From contig NZ_JAKLLN010000007.1 in the NCBI RefSeq assembly GCF_023150065.1, positions 173,215-237,214 on the forward strand: DNA of 64,000 nucleotides. The letters are read 5' to 3'. Shown here piece by piece: positions 44,587 to 55,202 of the stretch; the stretch's first letter is position 1; each line of letters opens with the position of its first letter. The translations under genes were made by a program, and so were the position numbers. The notes beneath the pieces are model-generated. The model saw nothing but the letters and a program-made list of their open reading frames with translations. It did no database searches and was not told the origin of the DNA. This DNA comes from Zoogloea sp. Lineage in GTDB: Bacteria > Pseudomonadota > Gammaproteobacteria > Burkholderiales > Rhodocyclaceae.

Positions 44587-45896
44587 TCTTCTTCCGCCAG
44601 CGGGGGCAGCACCGACAGCAGCACCTTGTCCACCCGGTTGCGATCCATGTCCATGACTTCGAAGCGCCAGCCGGCGGCCTCGAAGTGGTCGGTCGGTGCC
44701 GGCACCCGGCCCAGGGTGTGCATGATGAAACCACCCAGGGTGTTGAAGGAGTTCTCGTCCTCCCCGGGCAGGTCGTCAACGATATCCAGCACCGACTTCA
44801 TGCGTTCGATGCCCACGTCGCCGTCCACCAGCCAGGAGCCATCTTCGCGCTGCAGCATGTCCCGGTCTTCCGGCGCCTCGGGCACCGACAGTTCGCCAAC
44901 AATGGCCGCCAGCACATCGGTCAGGGTCACCAGACCCTGCACCTCGCCATACTCGTCGATGAGCAGGGCAAACTGCAGGCGCGCACGGCGGAAGCTCTCC
45001 AGCAGCTGGGTGGTGCTCACCGTCTCGGGCACATACAGGGGCGGACGCAGCAGGGACTCCAGATCCGCCAGGGTGACGCGCTCGCCCCCCAGGGCCTTCT
45101 TCAGCAGGTCGCCGGTCTGCAGCACACCGAGTACGTGCTCGAGGCCATCCCGGCACACCACCACGCGGGAGTAGCACGTCTCCATCAAGCCCTGCCAGAC
45201 GATCTCCTCGTCCTCCTCCAGATCGATGACGAACATCTCCCGGCGGGGGGTCATGATCGCCGAGATGCGCTGCTCGTCCAGGCGCAGCACGTTGGAGACG
45301 ATCTCCTGCTCGCTCTCATGGAAGACGCCGGCCTCGGCGCCCTGCTCCATCAGCACCTTGATCTCATCGTCGGTCACCGGTGGCTCGTCCTTGCGACGGG
45401 CGCCGAGCAGCCGCAGGATGGCGGCCGACGAGCCCGACAGCACCGTCACCAGCGGATGGGCCAGCCGGGCCAGGATCATCATGGGACGGGCGATCAGGGT
45501 AGCGATGCCCTCCGGCGCCAGCAGGGCCAGGCGCTTGGGCACCAGCTCGCCCACCACCACCGAGAAATAGGTAAGGCCGACCACGGTCAGGGTCAGGGCC
45601 ACGCCCCGGGCGTAAGGCTCGATCATCGCAAAGCCGCCCAGCCATTCGGCCAGGGGATCGGCAACGGCAGCCTCGCCGATGGCACCGCTGAGAATGCCCA
45701 CCGAGGTGATGCCCACCTGGATGGTGGACAGGAAGCCCGACGGTTCCTGGTGCAGCACCAGAGCGGAACCCGCACCGGGACTGCCATCATCGGCGAGATT
45801 CTGCAGGCGGGACTTGCGGGACGAAACAACCGCCATTTCCGACATGGCAAAAACGCCATTGAGCAGAATCAGCAGCAACAACAGGACTATATCCAT
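44583..45896 (-). CDS. CNNM/CorC-family membrane protein (HlyC/CorC type)
   Basis: 437 residues from ATG 45896 (MDIVLLLLLILLNG); a TTG six bases upstream is possible. N-terminal DUF21/CNNM transmembrane region at residues 1-~190 with the SEMAVVSSRKSRL motif (about 19-31). Then a pair of CBS domains (about 205-335: IMTPRREMFVIDLEED, YGEVQGLVTLTDVLAAIVGE) and the CorC_HlyC C-terminal domain (about 350-435). The family is implicated in magnesium or cobalt export and stress; role here inferred. Confidence 0.92.
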   Translation of the reverse strand: MDIVLLLLLILLNGVFAMSEMAVVSSRKSRLQNLADDGSPGAGSALVLHQEPSGFLSTIQVGITSVGILSGAIGEAAVADPLAEWLGGFAMIEPYARGVALTLTVVGLTYFSVVVGELVPKRLALLAPEGIATLIARPMMILARLAHPLVTVLSGSSAAILRLLGARRKDEPPVTDDEIKVLMEQGAEAGVFHESEQEIVSNVLRLDEQRISAIMTPRREMFVIDLEEDEEIVWQGLMETCYSRVVVCRDGLEHVLGVLQTGDLLKKALGGERVTLADLESLLRPPLYVPETVSTTQLLESFRRARLQFALLIDEYGEVQGLVTLTDVLAAIVGELSVPEAPEDRDMLQREDGSWLVDGDVGIERMKSVLDIVDDLPGEDENSFNTLGGFIMHTLGRVPAPTDHFEAAGWRFEVMDMDRNRVDKVLLSVLPPLAEED

Positions 45897-46072
45897 CAGC
45901 AAGGCCGCCCCATGTCATGCAGACTGCGGCCCCGGGGTCGAAAGGAAGGCATTGTAGCCGGCCCGGCGGGCTTGCCGTAAACCAAAGCTTTGCCCGGTGG
46001 CGCACCGGACCCGGGTTGTCAGCCCATGTAAAAGCCACCCGCACCCCTGCCGGCCGGTCTAAAATCCGGCCG

Positions 46073-46966
46073 ATGTTTCAACCGCACTACGTCCCCTCCC
46101 CGCGGCCCCTGCGCCTGGCGATCGCGTTTTCGCTGCTGCTCCACGCGCTTGCTCTGCTGATCCATTTCAGCCCGCCGCCCCAGGACAAACCCGAAGCCCC
46201 CCAGCTGCAGGCACGCCTGGCGCCCCTCCGGCAGGCCCGCAAGCCCCCCGCCGAAACCCGCCCCGCGCTGCCCCCCACTCCGAGCAAGGCCCGGCAGCTC
46301 AAGCCGGCCCCCAAAGAGCCCCGGCCGCAGATACTCACCGCCCGCAAGGACGTGGCCCCGACGGTGCGCACAACGGAACCGACGCCAAAATGGAGCGTGG
46401 CCCAGAAGCAGGAGATGGACAATTTCCTCAACGAGCTGGCCACTGAAGCCAAGGCCCGGCCGAAGCCCGACCTGGCCGAGCGCTCCATGGCCATGGCCCG
46501 GGACATCGCCCGCGAGGCCGGCCGCGAAACCCACGAACGCCCCCAGGAAGGTGGCAGCCGTCGCCGCAACGATCTCGCCGACCTCATCGAGCGCATCCCC
46601 GACAGCCCACCGGTAGACCCGTTCAGCCTCGAGTTCTACATGGACGCCCTGGTCAAGAAGCTCAACCGCAGCGCGTCCTTCGTCAAGAACGACCCCCGCG
46701 CCCGGGGCATGCACAGCGCCGCCGTGGAAGTCCGCCTCAACCCCGATGGCAGCCTGAAGAGCTTCAAGGTGGTCAATGCCGGCGACCAGCAGGACGAGAT
46801 TGCCTTCGTCAAATCGGTGGTCGAGCGGGCCGTGCCCTTTGCCGCCTTCCCACCCGACATCGGCAAATCGGCGCGCTCCCTGGCCCTGATGATCTGCATC
46901 CAGCCCACCGGCCTGGGCGGTGATGGCTTCGGCTTCACCCGGCGCCCCGAAGGCAGCCGCTGCTGA
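46073..46966 (+). CDS. TonB-like energy-transducer protein
   Basis: 297 residues from ATG 46073. N-terminal membrane anchor ([21 protein letters not shown], about 11-31, with the TonB-type SLLLHALA motif including His). It is followed by a Pro/Lys/Arg-rich spacer (about 36-110), a charged helical region and a C-terminal TonB-like domain (about 205-290: [37 protein letters not shown]). It transmits ExbB-ExbD energy to outer-membrane receptors; no receptor gene lies nearby. The strand and spacing (55 bases) suggest cotranscription with glpK, perhaps accidental. Confidence 0.88.
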   Translation: MFQPHYVPSPRPLRLAIAFSLLLHALALLIHFSPPPQDKPEAPQLQARLAPLRQARKPPAETRPALPPTPSKARQLKPAPKEPRPQILTARKDVAPTVRTTEPTPKWSVAQKQEMDNFLNELATEAKARPKPDLAERSMAMARDIAREAGRETHERPQEGGSRRRNDLADLIERIPDSPPVDPFSLEFYMDALVKKLNRSASFVKNDPRARGMHSAAVEVRLNPDGSLKSFKVVNAGDQQDEIAFVKSVVERAVPFAAFPPDIGKSARSLALMICIQPTGLGGDGFGFTRRPEGSRC

Positions 46967-47021
46967 GGATTTCCGCCGGACTGCCGTATCATCGGCAGAC
47001 TCTCTGCCGGAGGCACGCCTC

Positions 47022-48512
47022 ATGCCTTACCTCCTCGCCCTCGACCAGGGCACCAGCAGCAGCCGGGCCCTCGTCTTCGACGAGCAGGGCCATGCCCTGG
47101 CCACCGCCCAGCAGGAATTCCGCCAGTCCTACCCCGCCCCCGGCCTCGTGGAACACGACGCCCTGGAGATCTGGCACACCCAGCTCGACTGCGCCCGCCA
47201 GGCCCTCGCTGCCGCCGGCATCACCGCCCGCGAGGTGGCGGCCATCGGCATCGCCAATCAGCGTGAAACCACGGTGTTGTGGGAGCGCTCCACCGGCCGC
47301 CCGCTGGCCCCGGCCATCGTCTGGCAGGACCGCCGCACCGTTGCCGACTGCGAGCGCCTGCGTGAGGCGGGCCACGCCCCCCTGATCCAGCACCGCAGCG
47401 GCCTTGAGCTGGACGCCTACTTCTCGGCCACCAAGCTGGCCTGGCTGCTCGATCACATCCCGGATGCCCGCGCCCGGGCCGCCGCGGGCGAGCTGGCCTT
47501 CGGCACCATCGACAGCTGGCTGGTGTGGCAGCTCACCGCCGGCGCCCGCCACGTCACCGACGCCAGCAATGCCTCGCGCACCCTGCTCTTCGACATCCAC
47601 CGCCAGTGCTGGGACTCGGATCTGCTGGCCCTCTTCGACATCCCCGCCGCGCTGCTGCCCGAGGTGGTGGACAGCAGCGGCATGCTCGGTGAAACCACCG
47701 CGTCCCTGTTCGGCACCACCATCCCCATTGGCGGGCTGGCCGGCGACCAGCAGGCCGCCACCTTCGGCCAAGCCTGCCTGCAGCCCGGCATGGCCAAGAA
47801 CACCTACGGCACTGGCTGCTTCCTGATGCTCAACACCGGCGCCCGGGCGATACCGTCGCAACACCGCCTGCTCACCACCCTGGGCTGGCGCATCGGCCCG
47901 CGCACCGACTACATGTTCGAAGGCAGCGTCTTCATCGGCGGGGCAGTGGTCCAGTGGCTGCGCGACGGCCTCGGCCTGATCGACAAGGCCGCCGACATCG
48001 AAGCCCTCGCCGCCTCTGTGCCCGACAGCAATGGCGCCCTGCTCGTCCCCGCCTTCGCCGGCCTGGGCGCGCCCTACTGGGACGGCTACGCCCGCGGCAC
48101 CCTGGTCGGCCTGACCCGTGGCGTGGGCAAGGCCCACATCGCCCGCGCGGCACTGGACGCCATTGCCCTGCAGACCGTCGATCTGGTCCACGCCATGAAC
48201 CGCGATGGCGCCGGCCCCCTCACCGAACTGCGGGCAGACGGCGGCGCAGCCCGCAACAACCTGCTCCTGCAGATCCAGGCCGATCTCCTCGGCGTGCCGG
48301 TGATCCGCCCGCGCCAGACGGAGACCACCGCCCTGGGCGCAGCCCTGCTGGCCGGGCTGGCGGTGGGCATCTGGCGCGACCCGGACGAACTGGCCCACCT
48401 GTGGGAGGCGGAGCGGGTCTTCGAGCCCGGCCGCAGTGACGCCTGGCGCGACGAACGCCTGGCCGAATGGCATCGGGCGGTGGCGCGCAGCCGCGACTGG
48501 GCCCGGCCGTGA
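47022..48512 (+). CDS. glpK: Glycerol kinase
   Basis: Phosphorylates glycerol to glycerol 3-phosphate. 496 residues from ATG 47022, with GGAGG upstream. FGGY-family motifs: [17 protein letters not shown] (residues 4-20), WQDRRT (about 102), the glycerol-contacting [16 protein letters not shown] (about 129-144), [15 protein letters not shown] (about 242-256), [15 protein letters not shown] (about 260-274) and [14 protein letters not shown] (near 405). The stop overlaps the glpD GTG (GTGA), so the two are coupled. Confidence 0.96.
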   Translation: MPYLLALDQGTSSSRALVFDEQGHALATAQQEFRQSYPAPGLVEHDALEIWHTQLDCARQALAAAGITAREVAAIGIANQRETTVLWERSTGRPLAPAIVWQDRRTVADCERLREAGHAPLIQHRSGLELDAYFSATKLAWLLDHIPDARARAAAGELAFGTIDSWLVWQLTAGARHVTDASNASRTLLFDIHRQCWDSDLLALFDIPAALLPEVVDSSGMLGETTASLFGTTIPIGGLAGDQQAATFGQACLQPGMAKNTYGTGCFLMLNTGARAIPSQHRLLTTLGWRIGPRTDYMFEGSVFIGGAVVQWLRDGLGLIDKAADIEALAASVPDSNGALLVPAFAGLGAPYWDGYARGTLVGLTRGVGKAHIARAALDAIALQTVDLVHAMNRDGAGPLTELRADGGAARNNLLLQIQADLLGVPVIRPRQTETTALGAALLAGLAVGIWRDPDELAHLWEAERVFEPGRSDAWRDERLAEWHRAVARSRDWARP

Positions 48513-50044
48513 AACGCGAGGCCCTGCTCGCCCGCCTGCGCGACACGCCCCGGTGGGATGTGCTGGTCATCGGCGGCGGGGCAACAGGGCTGGGCTGCGC
48601 CGTAGACGCCGCAGCCCGGGGCTACACCACCCTGCTCCTGGAGGCCCACGATTTCGCCAAGGGCACCAGCTCGCGCTCCACCAAGCTCATCCATGGCGGC
48701 GTGCGCTACCTGGCCCAGGGTCGCCTGGGGCTGGTTCGCGAGGCCCTGGAGGAGCGTGCCGTCCTGCTCGCCAATGCGCCGCACCTGGTGCATCCCCAGC
48801 GTTTCGTGGTGCCGGTGTATCACCACTGGGATCGGCTGATGCTCGGCGTCGGCCTCACCGCCTACGACTGGCTGGCCGGCAGCCGCAGCCTCGGGGCGAG
48901 CCGCCTGCTGTCGGCCAGGGACACCCTGGCGGCCCTGCCGACCGTGAAGCAGGAGGGCTTGCTCGGCGGCATCGCCTACATGGACGCCCGCTTCGACGAC
49001 GCCCGTCTGGCCATCACACTGATGCGCACGGTGCTCGACCTGGGCAGCCTGGCCGTCAACTACCTGCCCGTCACCGCCCTGCGCCACGAGGCCGGGCGGG
49101 TGGCGGGGGTCGAAGCCCATGATGCAGAAAGCGGCGAGCACTTCAGCATCGCCGCCCGGGTGGTCATCAACGCCGGCGGCGTGTGGGCCGACAGCCTGCG
49201 TCAGCTCGACGACCCGCAGGCCCCCGCCCAGCTGGCCCCCAGCCAGGGCGCGCATCTGGTCCTCGACCGGGACTTCCTGCCCACCGACTCGGCCCTGCTG
49301 ATCCCCCATACCCCGGACGGCCGGGTGCTGTTCGCCATCCCCTGGAAGGGCAAGGTGCTGCTGGGCACCACCGACACCCCCCGCAGCGACCTGCCCCTGG
49401 AACCCCGCCCCCTGGCCGGAGAGGTCGACTTTATCCTCGAAACCGCCGGCCGCTATCTCACCCGCTCACCCCGGCGGGGCGACGTACGCAGCGCCTTCGC
49501 CGGCCTGCGCCCGCTGATCGGCAGCAGCCAGGGCGGCGCCACCGCTGCATTGTCCCGGGAACATGTGATCCAGACGTCCCGGCAGGGGTTGGTGTCGGTG
49601 GCCGGCGGAAAATGGACCACCTACCGGCGCATGGGCGAGCAGATCATCGACACCGCCATCCCGGTCGGCGGGCTGCCGGCACGGCCCTGCAGCACCCGCG
49701 AGCTGCCGCTCCACGGCCATCCGGGTGGTTCCTGCGAGGATGTCCTCGGCGCCGACCGGCCCCGGGTGGACGCCCTGCCCGGCGCCGGCAGACGGCTCCA
49801 TCCGGCCCTCACCCTCACCGAAGCTGAAGTTCGCCATGCCATTCGGCATGAACTGGCCCGCAGCGTCGAGGACATCCTCGCCCGCCGCCACCGCGCCCTG
49901 TTCATCGACGCCCGCAGCGCCCACGACGCCGCCCCGGCGGTCGCCACCATCCTGGCGGAGGAGCTTGGCCTCGATACAAACCAGGCCGGAGAACAGACGG
50001 AAGCCTTCCGACGGCTGGCGGAGGGCTTCCTGAGCACCCATTGA
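48509..50044 (+). CDS. glpD: Aerobic glycerol-3-phosphate dehydrogenase
   Basis: FAD enzyme that oxidises glycerol 3-phosphate to dihydroxyacetone phosphate and feeds electrons to quinone. 511 residues from GTG 48509; an ATG 42 bases upstream lies in glpK. Dinucleotide-binding motif [18 protein letters not shown] (residues 14-31), [17 protein letters not shown] (about 51-67), and the C-terminal DAO domain ([12 protein letters not shown], about 330). Membrane-associated. No glpF or glpR in the window. Confidence 0.95.
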   Translation: MKREALLARLRDTPRWDVLVIGGGATGLGCAVDAAARGYTTLLLEAHDFAKGTSSRSTKLIHGGVRYLAQGRLGLVREALEERAVLLANAPHLVHPQRFVVPVYHHWDRLMLGVGLTAYDWLAGSRSLGASRLLSARDTLAALPTVKQEGLLGGIAYMDARFDDARLAITLMRTVLDLGSLAVNYLPVTALRHEAGRVAGVEAHDAESGEHFSIAARVVINAGGVWADSLRQLDDPQAPAQLAPSQGAHLVLDRDFLPTDSALLIPHTPDGRVLFAIPWKGKVLLGTTDTPRSDLPLEPRPLAGEVDFILETAGRYLTRSPRRGDVRSAFAGLRPLIGSSQGGATAALSREHVIQTSRQGLVSVAGGKWTTYRRMGEQIIDTAIPVGGLPARPCSTRELPLHGHPGGSCEDVLGADRPRVDALPGAGRRLHPALTLTEAEVRHAIRHELARSVEDILARRHRALFIDARSAHDAAPAVATILAEELGLDTNQAGEQTEAFRRLAEGFLSTH

Positions 50045-50071
50045 CGTGGCACCGTCAATCGAGCTCATCAC

Positions 50072-50103
50072 GTGAAAAGAGCGACTCGCGTCGCTCTTTT
50101 CAC
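50072..50103. terminator. Bidirectional terminator between glpD and cphA
   Basis: Perfect 14-base stem (GTGAAAAGAGCGAC / GTCGCTCTTTTCAC) with a 4-base loop. The arms supply a T-rich run on either strand. It lies between convergent genes. Confidence 0.8.
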
Positions 50104-50123
50104 TGCAAGCCGAACGGCCGGAC

Positions 50124-52694
50124 TCAGGCCTCGGCGATACGCCTGGCGATGTGCTCCAGCGCCTCCTCCACCTGGTCGATCAGGATCAGGCACAGGTCGC
50201 CGGGCTGCAGACGGCCCAGCGCCTCGTCGATGGCGAGGAATTCGCCGCGGATCTCGCAGACACTCTTCGTCCGCGGGGCATCCACCAGACCTTGCTGCAG
50301 CAGGGCCAGCACTTCACCGTCGGCACGACCGCGCTGGCATTCGTCCTGGTACAGCACCACATCGTCGAACACCGCGCCGAGGATGCGGGTCTGCTCGCGG
50401 ATGTCCTCGTCACGCCGGTCACCCGCTCCGCTGATGACCACCGAGCGGCGCTCGGCCGGCATGCTCTCCACGGCCTGCACCAGGGCCAGGATGGCGTCCG
50501 GGTTGTGGCCGTAGTCGGCGATCAGGGTGGCACCCTTGTAGTCGAAGACGTTGAAACGTCCCGGTGCAGTGGCCGCATCGTTGATGAAGGTGGCGACCCC
50601 CTTGAGGATGGTCTCCAGCGACAGGCCCAGCGCCCAGGCCGCGGCGATGGACGCCATGGCGTTCTCGATCTGGAAGGAGATGGTGCCGTTGCGGGTGATG
50701 GGGATGCCGGCCAGGGGTACGCGGAACTTCTCTTCACCCTGCACCGCCACGATGGCGTTGCCCTCCACGAACACCACCCGGTGGCCCTGCACCCGGTGGG
50801 TGTTGAGCACGTGGTTGTGCTGATCGGCCGCAAAATACAGCACCGAGCCCGGGCAGGCACTGGCCATCTTCACCACCATGGGGTCGGCGGCGTTGAGCAC
50901 CGCGGTACCGTGGGGGGCCACGTTCTGCACGATGACGCGCTTGACCACCGCCAGGTCTTCCACCGTGCTGATGTAGGAGAGGCCCAGGTGGTCGCCCATG
51001 CCGATGTTGGTCACCACCGCCACGTCGCAGCGGTCGAAGGCCAGGCCTTCACGCAGCACGCCGCCGCGGGCGGTTTCGAACACAGCCGCATCCACGTCCG
51101 GGTGCAGCAGGATGTTGCGGGCGCTGCGCGGGCCGCTGCAGTCACCGGTATCGATGCGGCGCTTGCCCACGTAGACGCCGTCGGAATTGGTCATGCCCAC
51201 CCGGTTGCCGGCCACGCCGAGGATGTGGGCGGTGAGCCGCACGGTGGTGGTCTTGCCGTTGGTGCCGGCCACCGCCACCACCGGGATGCGGCCGTTCTCG
51301 CCGGGTTTGAACATGTTGGCGACGATCGCCTCGCCCACCGGGCGGCCCTTGCCGTAGGACGGTTGCAGGTGCATGCGCAGGCCGGGGGCGGCGTTGCACT
51401 CGACGATGCCGCCGCTCTGGGCTTCCATCGGCTCGAGCATGCTCTCGCACACCACGTCCACCCCGCAGATGTCGAGGCCGATGTTGCGGGCCGCCGCGAT
51501 GGCACGCTCGGCCACCTCGGGGTGCACGTCATCGGTCACGTCGGTGGCCGTGCCGCCAGTGGACAGGTTGGCGTTGTTGCGCAGGATCACCCGCTTGCCC
51601 TTGGGCGGAACGGAGTCGGCGTCGTAGCCCTGCTTGGTCAGCGTGGCCAGGGCGATCTCGTCGAAGCGGATCTTGGTGAGAGAGGTGGCATGGCCCACGC
51701 CCCGGCGCGGATCACTGTTAACGTGGTCAACCAGCTCGCGGATGCTGCGCTTGCCGTCGCCCACAACCAGCGGCGGATCACGGCGGGCGGCGGCGATGAG
51801 CTTGTTGCCGATCACCAGCAGGCGATAGTCGTGCCCCGGCAGGTAGCGCTCGACGAGGACGTCGTCACTGATCTCTTCGGCCACCCGGAAGGCGTTCATC
51901 ACCTCTTCCTGGGTGCGCAGCTTCACCGCCACGCCCTTGCCCTGGTTGCCGTCCCGGGGTTTGACCACCACCAGGCCGCCGATCTCGCGGGCGGCCAGCC
52001 AGGCATCTTCGGCGCTGGTCACCGAGCGCCCCAGGGGCACCGGCACACCGGCGGCGCGCAGCAGGTTCTTGGTGAGCTCCTTGTCCTGGGCGATGGATTC
52101 CGCCACGGCGCTGGTGAGGTCGGTCTCGGCAGCCTGGATGCGGCGCTGCTTGCTGCCCCAGCCAAACTGCACCAGGCTGCCCTCGGTGAGGCGGCGATAG
52201 GGAATGCCCCGCGCCACCGCGGCCTGCACGATGGAGCCGGTGGAGGGCCCGAGGCGCACGTCCTCGTCGAGCTCCTGCAGGCGCCCCAGGACGCTGGCCA
52301 GATCGAAGGCGCCATCGCTCTCGGCGGCCCGGCACAGCTCGATGGCCAGATCGAAGGCCAGCCGGCCGACCTTCTCTTCGGTGTATTCGACCACAACCTG
52401 GAAAACACCCTCCTCGAGGGTCTTGGAGGTGCGGCTGAAGGTCACCGGGCAACCGGCGCTGGCCTGCAGGCCAAGGGCCGCCATTTCGAGGGCATGGGCC
52501 ACGGAGATGGCGCCCAGGTGGCTTTCGGCCTCCAGAAAGCCCATCTCGGGAAACAGATTGCGCAGGCGTGCCTCGTAACCCGGCACGGCGTCGATGTCGC
52601 ACTCCGCCGGGGTGCAGGACACGATGGCCTCGATCGCGGTGTGCCGGCTCCACAGATTGGGGCCGCGCAGTGCCCGGATGCGTGAAACTTCCAT
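50124..52694 (-). CDS. cphA: Cyanophycin synthetase
   Basis: Polymerises aspartate and arginine into cyanophycin, a nitrogen storage polymer, with ATP. 856 residues, typical for CphA1. Three parts: N-terminal domain (residues 1-~160, MEVSRIRALRGPNLWSRHTA), ATP-grasp domain (about 215-475: RSVTSAEDAWLAAREIGGLVVVKPRDGNQGKGV) and Mur-ligase-like domain (about 480-856) with intact P-loop VAVAGTNGKTTTVRL (about 475-489) and YGHNPDA near 730. It lies 76 bases downstream of cphA', same strand, forming the cphA'-cphA pair common in betaproteobacteria. Confidence 0.96.
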   Translation of the reverse strand: MEVSRIRALRGPNLWSRHTAIEAIVSCTPAECDIDAVPGYEARLRNLFPEMGFLEAESHLGAISVAHALEMAALGLQASAGCPVTFSRTSKTLEEGVFQVVVEYTEEKVGRLAFDLAIELCRAAESDGAFDLASVLGRLQELDEDVRLGPSTGSIVQAAVARGIPYRRLTEGSLVQFGWGSKQRRIQAAETDLTSAVAESIAQDKELTKNLLRAAGVPVPLGRSVTSAEDAWLAAREIGGLVVVKPRDGNQGKGVAVKLRTQEEVMNAFRVAEEISDDVLVERYLPGHDYRLLVIGNKLIAAARRDPPLVVGDGKRSIRELVDHVNSDPRRGVGHATSLTKIRFDEIALATLTKQGYDADSVPPKGKRVILRNNANLSTGGTATDVTDDVHPEVAERAIAAARNIGLDICGVDVVCESMLEPMEAQSGGIVECNAAPGLRMHLQPSYGKGRPVGEAIVANMFKPGENGRIPVVAVAGTNGKTTTVRLTAHILGVAGNRVGMTNSDGVYVGKRRIDTGDCSGPRSARNILLHPDVDAAVFETARGGVLREGLAFDRCDVAVVTNIGMGDHLGLSYISTVEDLAVVKRVIVQNVAPHGTAVLNAADPMVVKMASACPGSVLYFAADQHNHVLNTHRVQGHRVVFVEGNAIVAVQGEEKFRVPLAGIPITRNGTISFQIENAMASIAAAWALGLSLETILKGVATFINDAATAPGRFNVFDYKGATLIADYGHNPDAILALVQAVESMPAERRSVVISGAGDRRDEDIREQTRILGAVFDDVVLYQDECQRGRADGEVLALLQQGLVDAPRTKSVCEIRGEFLAIDEALGRLQPGDLCLILIDQVEEALEHIARRIAEA

Positions 52695-52770
52695 GGATTT
52701 CAGTCCTTGTCTCTTATTGTCGCCCGCCGCGCAGGGGCGGCAGGCATGTCGATTCGCGTGGATCGGTGGG

Positions 52771-54966
52771 TCAGTCGTTGCGCAGGGGAGCAGCAGGATC
52801 GTAGGGCGTGACGCCGGCGCGGATCATGGCCGGGGAGATGCCCAGGGCCCAGGCCCCGGCAACGGCACCGAGCAGATTGGAAAGCACCCCCGGCTGCGCC
52901 GCGGCATTGCCCGCCAGCATGGCGATGCGGTCGAGCTGGATCACCGGGTCTTCCTCCGCCCCGCGGGCCAGCACCACAGCCCCATCGCGGATATAAACCG
53001 TGCGCTTGCCCTCGGCCCGTGCAGCGGCAATGGCGGCAGCGTCGGCATCCACGGCGTAGAAGATCACTTCACCATCCGACAGCTCCGCCATCTCGACCAC
53101 GGCCGGGTCTTCGGCATTGAGCACGGCGACGCCGTAGGAGAGCACCAGATCCACCTGGGTGCGGAAGACGTTCCACACCTTCTCGGCGCTGTCGATGTAG
53201 AACTCGCCGAAATGCAGTTCCGGGTCCACGTTGGTGACCACGCCCACCAGGCAGCGGTCATACACCGTACCGTCGGCCAGGATGCTGCGGCAGCTGTTCT
53301 CGAACACGGCGGCTTCGACAGAGCGGTTCATCAACACGCGCTCGGCGGCGTCCCAGTTGGTGCCTTCGGCGGTCTCCACCTGGCGGCCGTCCAGGAAAAC
53401 GCCCTCGCTGCAGGCCAGGCCGGTGTATTGGCCGGAGATGCGCAGCAAATGGGCGATGAGCCGGGCCACCGGGGTCTTGCCGCGGCTGCCCGTCACCCCG
53501 ACCACGGGGATGCGGGAATCCTCGTCCTTCTGGAAGAGGTGATCGACGATGGCCTCGCCCACCGGGCGGGGCTGGCCGACCGCCGGCTTGATGTGCATCA
53601 GCAGGCCGGGGCCGGCATTAACCTCGACGATGGCGCCCTGCTGCCCGGCGAGGGGCTGGGAGATGTCCTCGCAGACCAGATCGACGCCGGCGATATCGAG
53701 GCCGACGATGCGCGCCGCCAGGCAGGCCAGCTCGGCGGTGTCGGGATGGACCTCGTCGGTCACGTCGAAGGCCATGTTGCTGGTGCGGACGATCATCACC
53801 TCCTGGCCGGCCGCCGGCACCGAGGCGCCGGTGAAGCCCTGGCGGGCCACCTCCATCTGCGCCGCGGGGTAGTTGTCGAGCTTGATCAGGTAGAGGGGGA
53901 ACTCGTGCTCCACGCCCCGACGCGGGTCGGAGTTGATCTGGGTTTCGATGAGTTCGTCGATGCTGTGCTCGCCATCGCCGACCACCGACACCATGTCGCC
54001 CTTGTTGGCGGCGACCATCTTGCCACCCACCACCAGCAGACGATGCTCGGCGCCACGGATGAAGCGCTCGACGATGACCTCGGAGCCCTCGGCCGCGGTC
54101 AGCGGGTACAGCTCGCGGATCTCGTCGGCGCTGCGCACGTTGGTGAACACGCCGCGGGCATGGTTGCCGTCGCTGGGCTTGATCACGACCGGGAAGCCGA
54201 TGTCCTCGGCCGCCTCGATGGCGTCATCGACGCCATCCACGATACGGCCTTCGGGCACCGGCACGCCGCAGGATTCGAGCAGGCTCTTGGTCAGGTCCTT
54301 CTCGCGGGAGATGCTCTCGGCGATGGCCGGGGTGCGGTCGGTCTCGGCCGTCCAGATGCGGCGCTGGCGGGCGCCATAGCCCAGTTGCACGAGGTTGCCC
54401 TCGGCCAGCAGGCGGATGAAGGGGATGCGGCGGGTCTTGTCGGCCGCGGCCTCGACGATGCAGCGGGTGCTCGGGCCGAGCATGTAGGTGTCGACCAGGT
54501 CACGCAGGCGCAGCACGGCGGCATCCACATCGTAGGGTCGATCCTCGATGGCCGCCATCAGCAGGTCGTGGCCCATGTTGAGGGCCGCCATGGAGACATC
54601 CTTCTGCCAGGCGCGGATGACCACCTTGTACACACCGCGGATGGCGGTTTCCCGGGCCTTGCCGAAGCCACCGGTCATGCCCGCCAGGTTCTGCAGCTCC
54701 AGCGTCACGTGCTCGAGGATGTGCCCGGGCCAGGTGCCGTCCCGCAGCCGCTTGAGAAAGCCGCCCCGCTCGCCGATGCTGCAACGGTGCTCTATCAGGC
54801 TGGGGAGCATCGTGGTGAGCCGCTCGTAGAAACCGGGGATCACATTGGACGGGCAATCTTCCAGGTCATGGATATCGACCCAGGCCTCGAGGACGGAGCG
54901 GTAGGTCCAGATATTCGGACCCCGCAGGTGGAGCACGTTCAGGAATTCGATCGTTTTGTTGGTCAT
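52771..54966 (-). CDS. cphA': Second cyanophycin synthetase-like protein (CphA')
   Basis: 731 residues from ATG 54966 (MTNKTIEFLNVLHLRGPNIW), shorter than cphA by about 125 at the C-terminus. It has the same N-terminal domain and an ATP-grasp domain (GIPVVIKPSDGNHARGV near residue 262-278 in variant form). The Mur-ligase region has the P-loop VVGVTGSRGKTPVARL near 487-502, where cphA has GTNGKTTT; the second Thr is replaced by Pro. Loss of the C-terminal end suggests a reduced Mur-type activity. Probably cotranscribed with cphA. In other bacteria CphA' is a companion enzyme in cyanophycin formation with a role that may differ from cphA. Confidence 0.9.
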   Translation of the reverse strand: MTNKTIEFLNVLHLRGPNIWTYRSVLEAWVDIHDLEDCPSNVIPGFYERLTTMLPSLIEHRCSIGERGGFLKRLRDGTWPGHILEHVTLELQNLAGMTGGFGKARETAIRGVYKVVIRAWQKDVSMAALNMGHDLLMAAIEDRPYDVDAAVLRLRDLVDTYMLGPSTRCIVEAAADKTRRIPFIRLLAEGNLVQLGYGARQRRIWTAETDRTPAIAESISREKDLTKSLLESCGVPVPEGRIVDGVDDAIEAAEDIGFPVVIKPSDGNHARGVFTNVRSADEIRELYPLTAAEGSEVIVERFIRGAEHRLLVVGGKMVAANKGDMVSVVGDGEHSIDELIETQINSDPRRGVEHEFPLYLIKLDNYPAAQMEVARQGFTGASVPAAGQEVMIVRTSNMAFDVTDEVHPDTAELACLAARIVGLDIAGVDLVCEDISQPLAGQQGAIVEVNAGPGLLMHIKPAVGQPRPVGEAIVDHLFQKDEDSRIPVVGVTGSRGKTPVARLIAHLLRISGQYTGLACSEGVFLDGRQVETAEGTNWDAAERVLMNRSVEAAVFENSCRSILADGTVYDRCLVGVVTNVDPELHFGEFYIDSAEKVWNVFRTQVDLVLSYGVAVLNAEDPAVVEMAELSDGEVIFYAVDADAAAIAAARAEGKRTVYIRDGAVVLARGAEEDPVIQLDRIAMLAGNAAAQPGVLSNLLGAVAGAWALGISPAMIRAGVTPYDPAAPLRND

Positions 54967-55202
54967 GGGCAAGGCTGTGGAAGTGACGAGCTGGGTAGCG
55001 GCACGGTGTAACAGAAACTGAACTTTCGCTTAACGCGGCAGGGCCCGGTTGGATTACCGGAGAAAAAAATATCGACAAGCCCACGATTCTGCCCGACCGC
55101 CGGGTGTACGTGCCTGTAACGAGTCAGTAAACTTCGGACGCAATTTTGCCCCACGCCGGCCCTTTCCTGTGGCCCTTTTCTGAGGCCGCATCGCGCCCCA
55201 AA

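Noticed and set aside
50151..52685. 844-residue plus-strand open frame opposite cphA
   Set aside because: Shadow frame with no domain; cphA has all family motifs on the minus strand.
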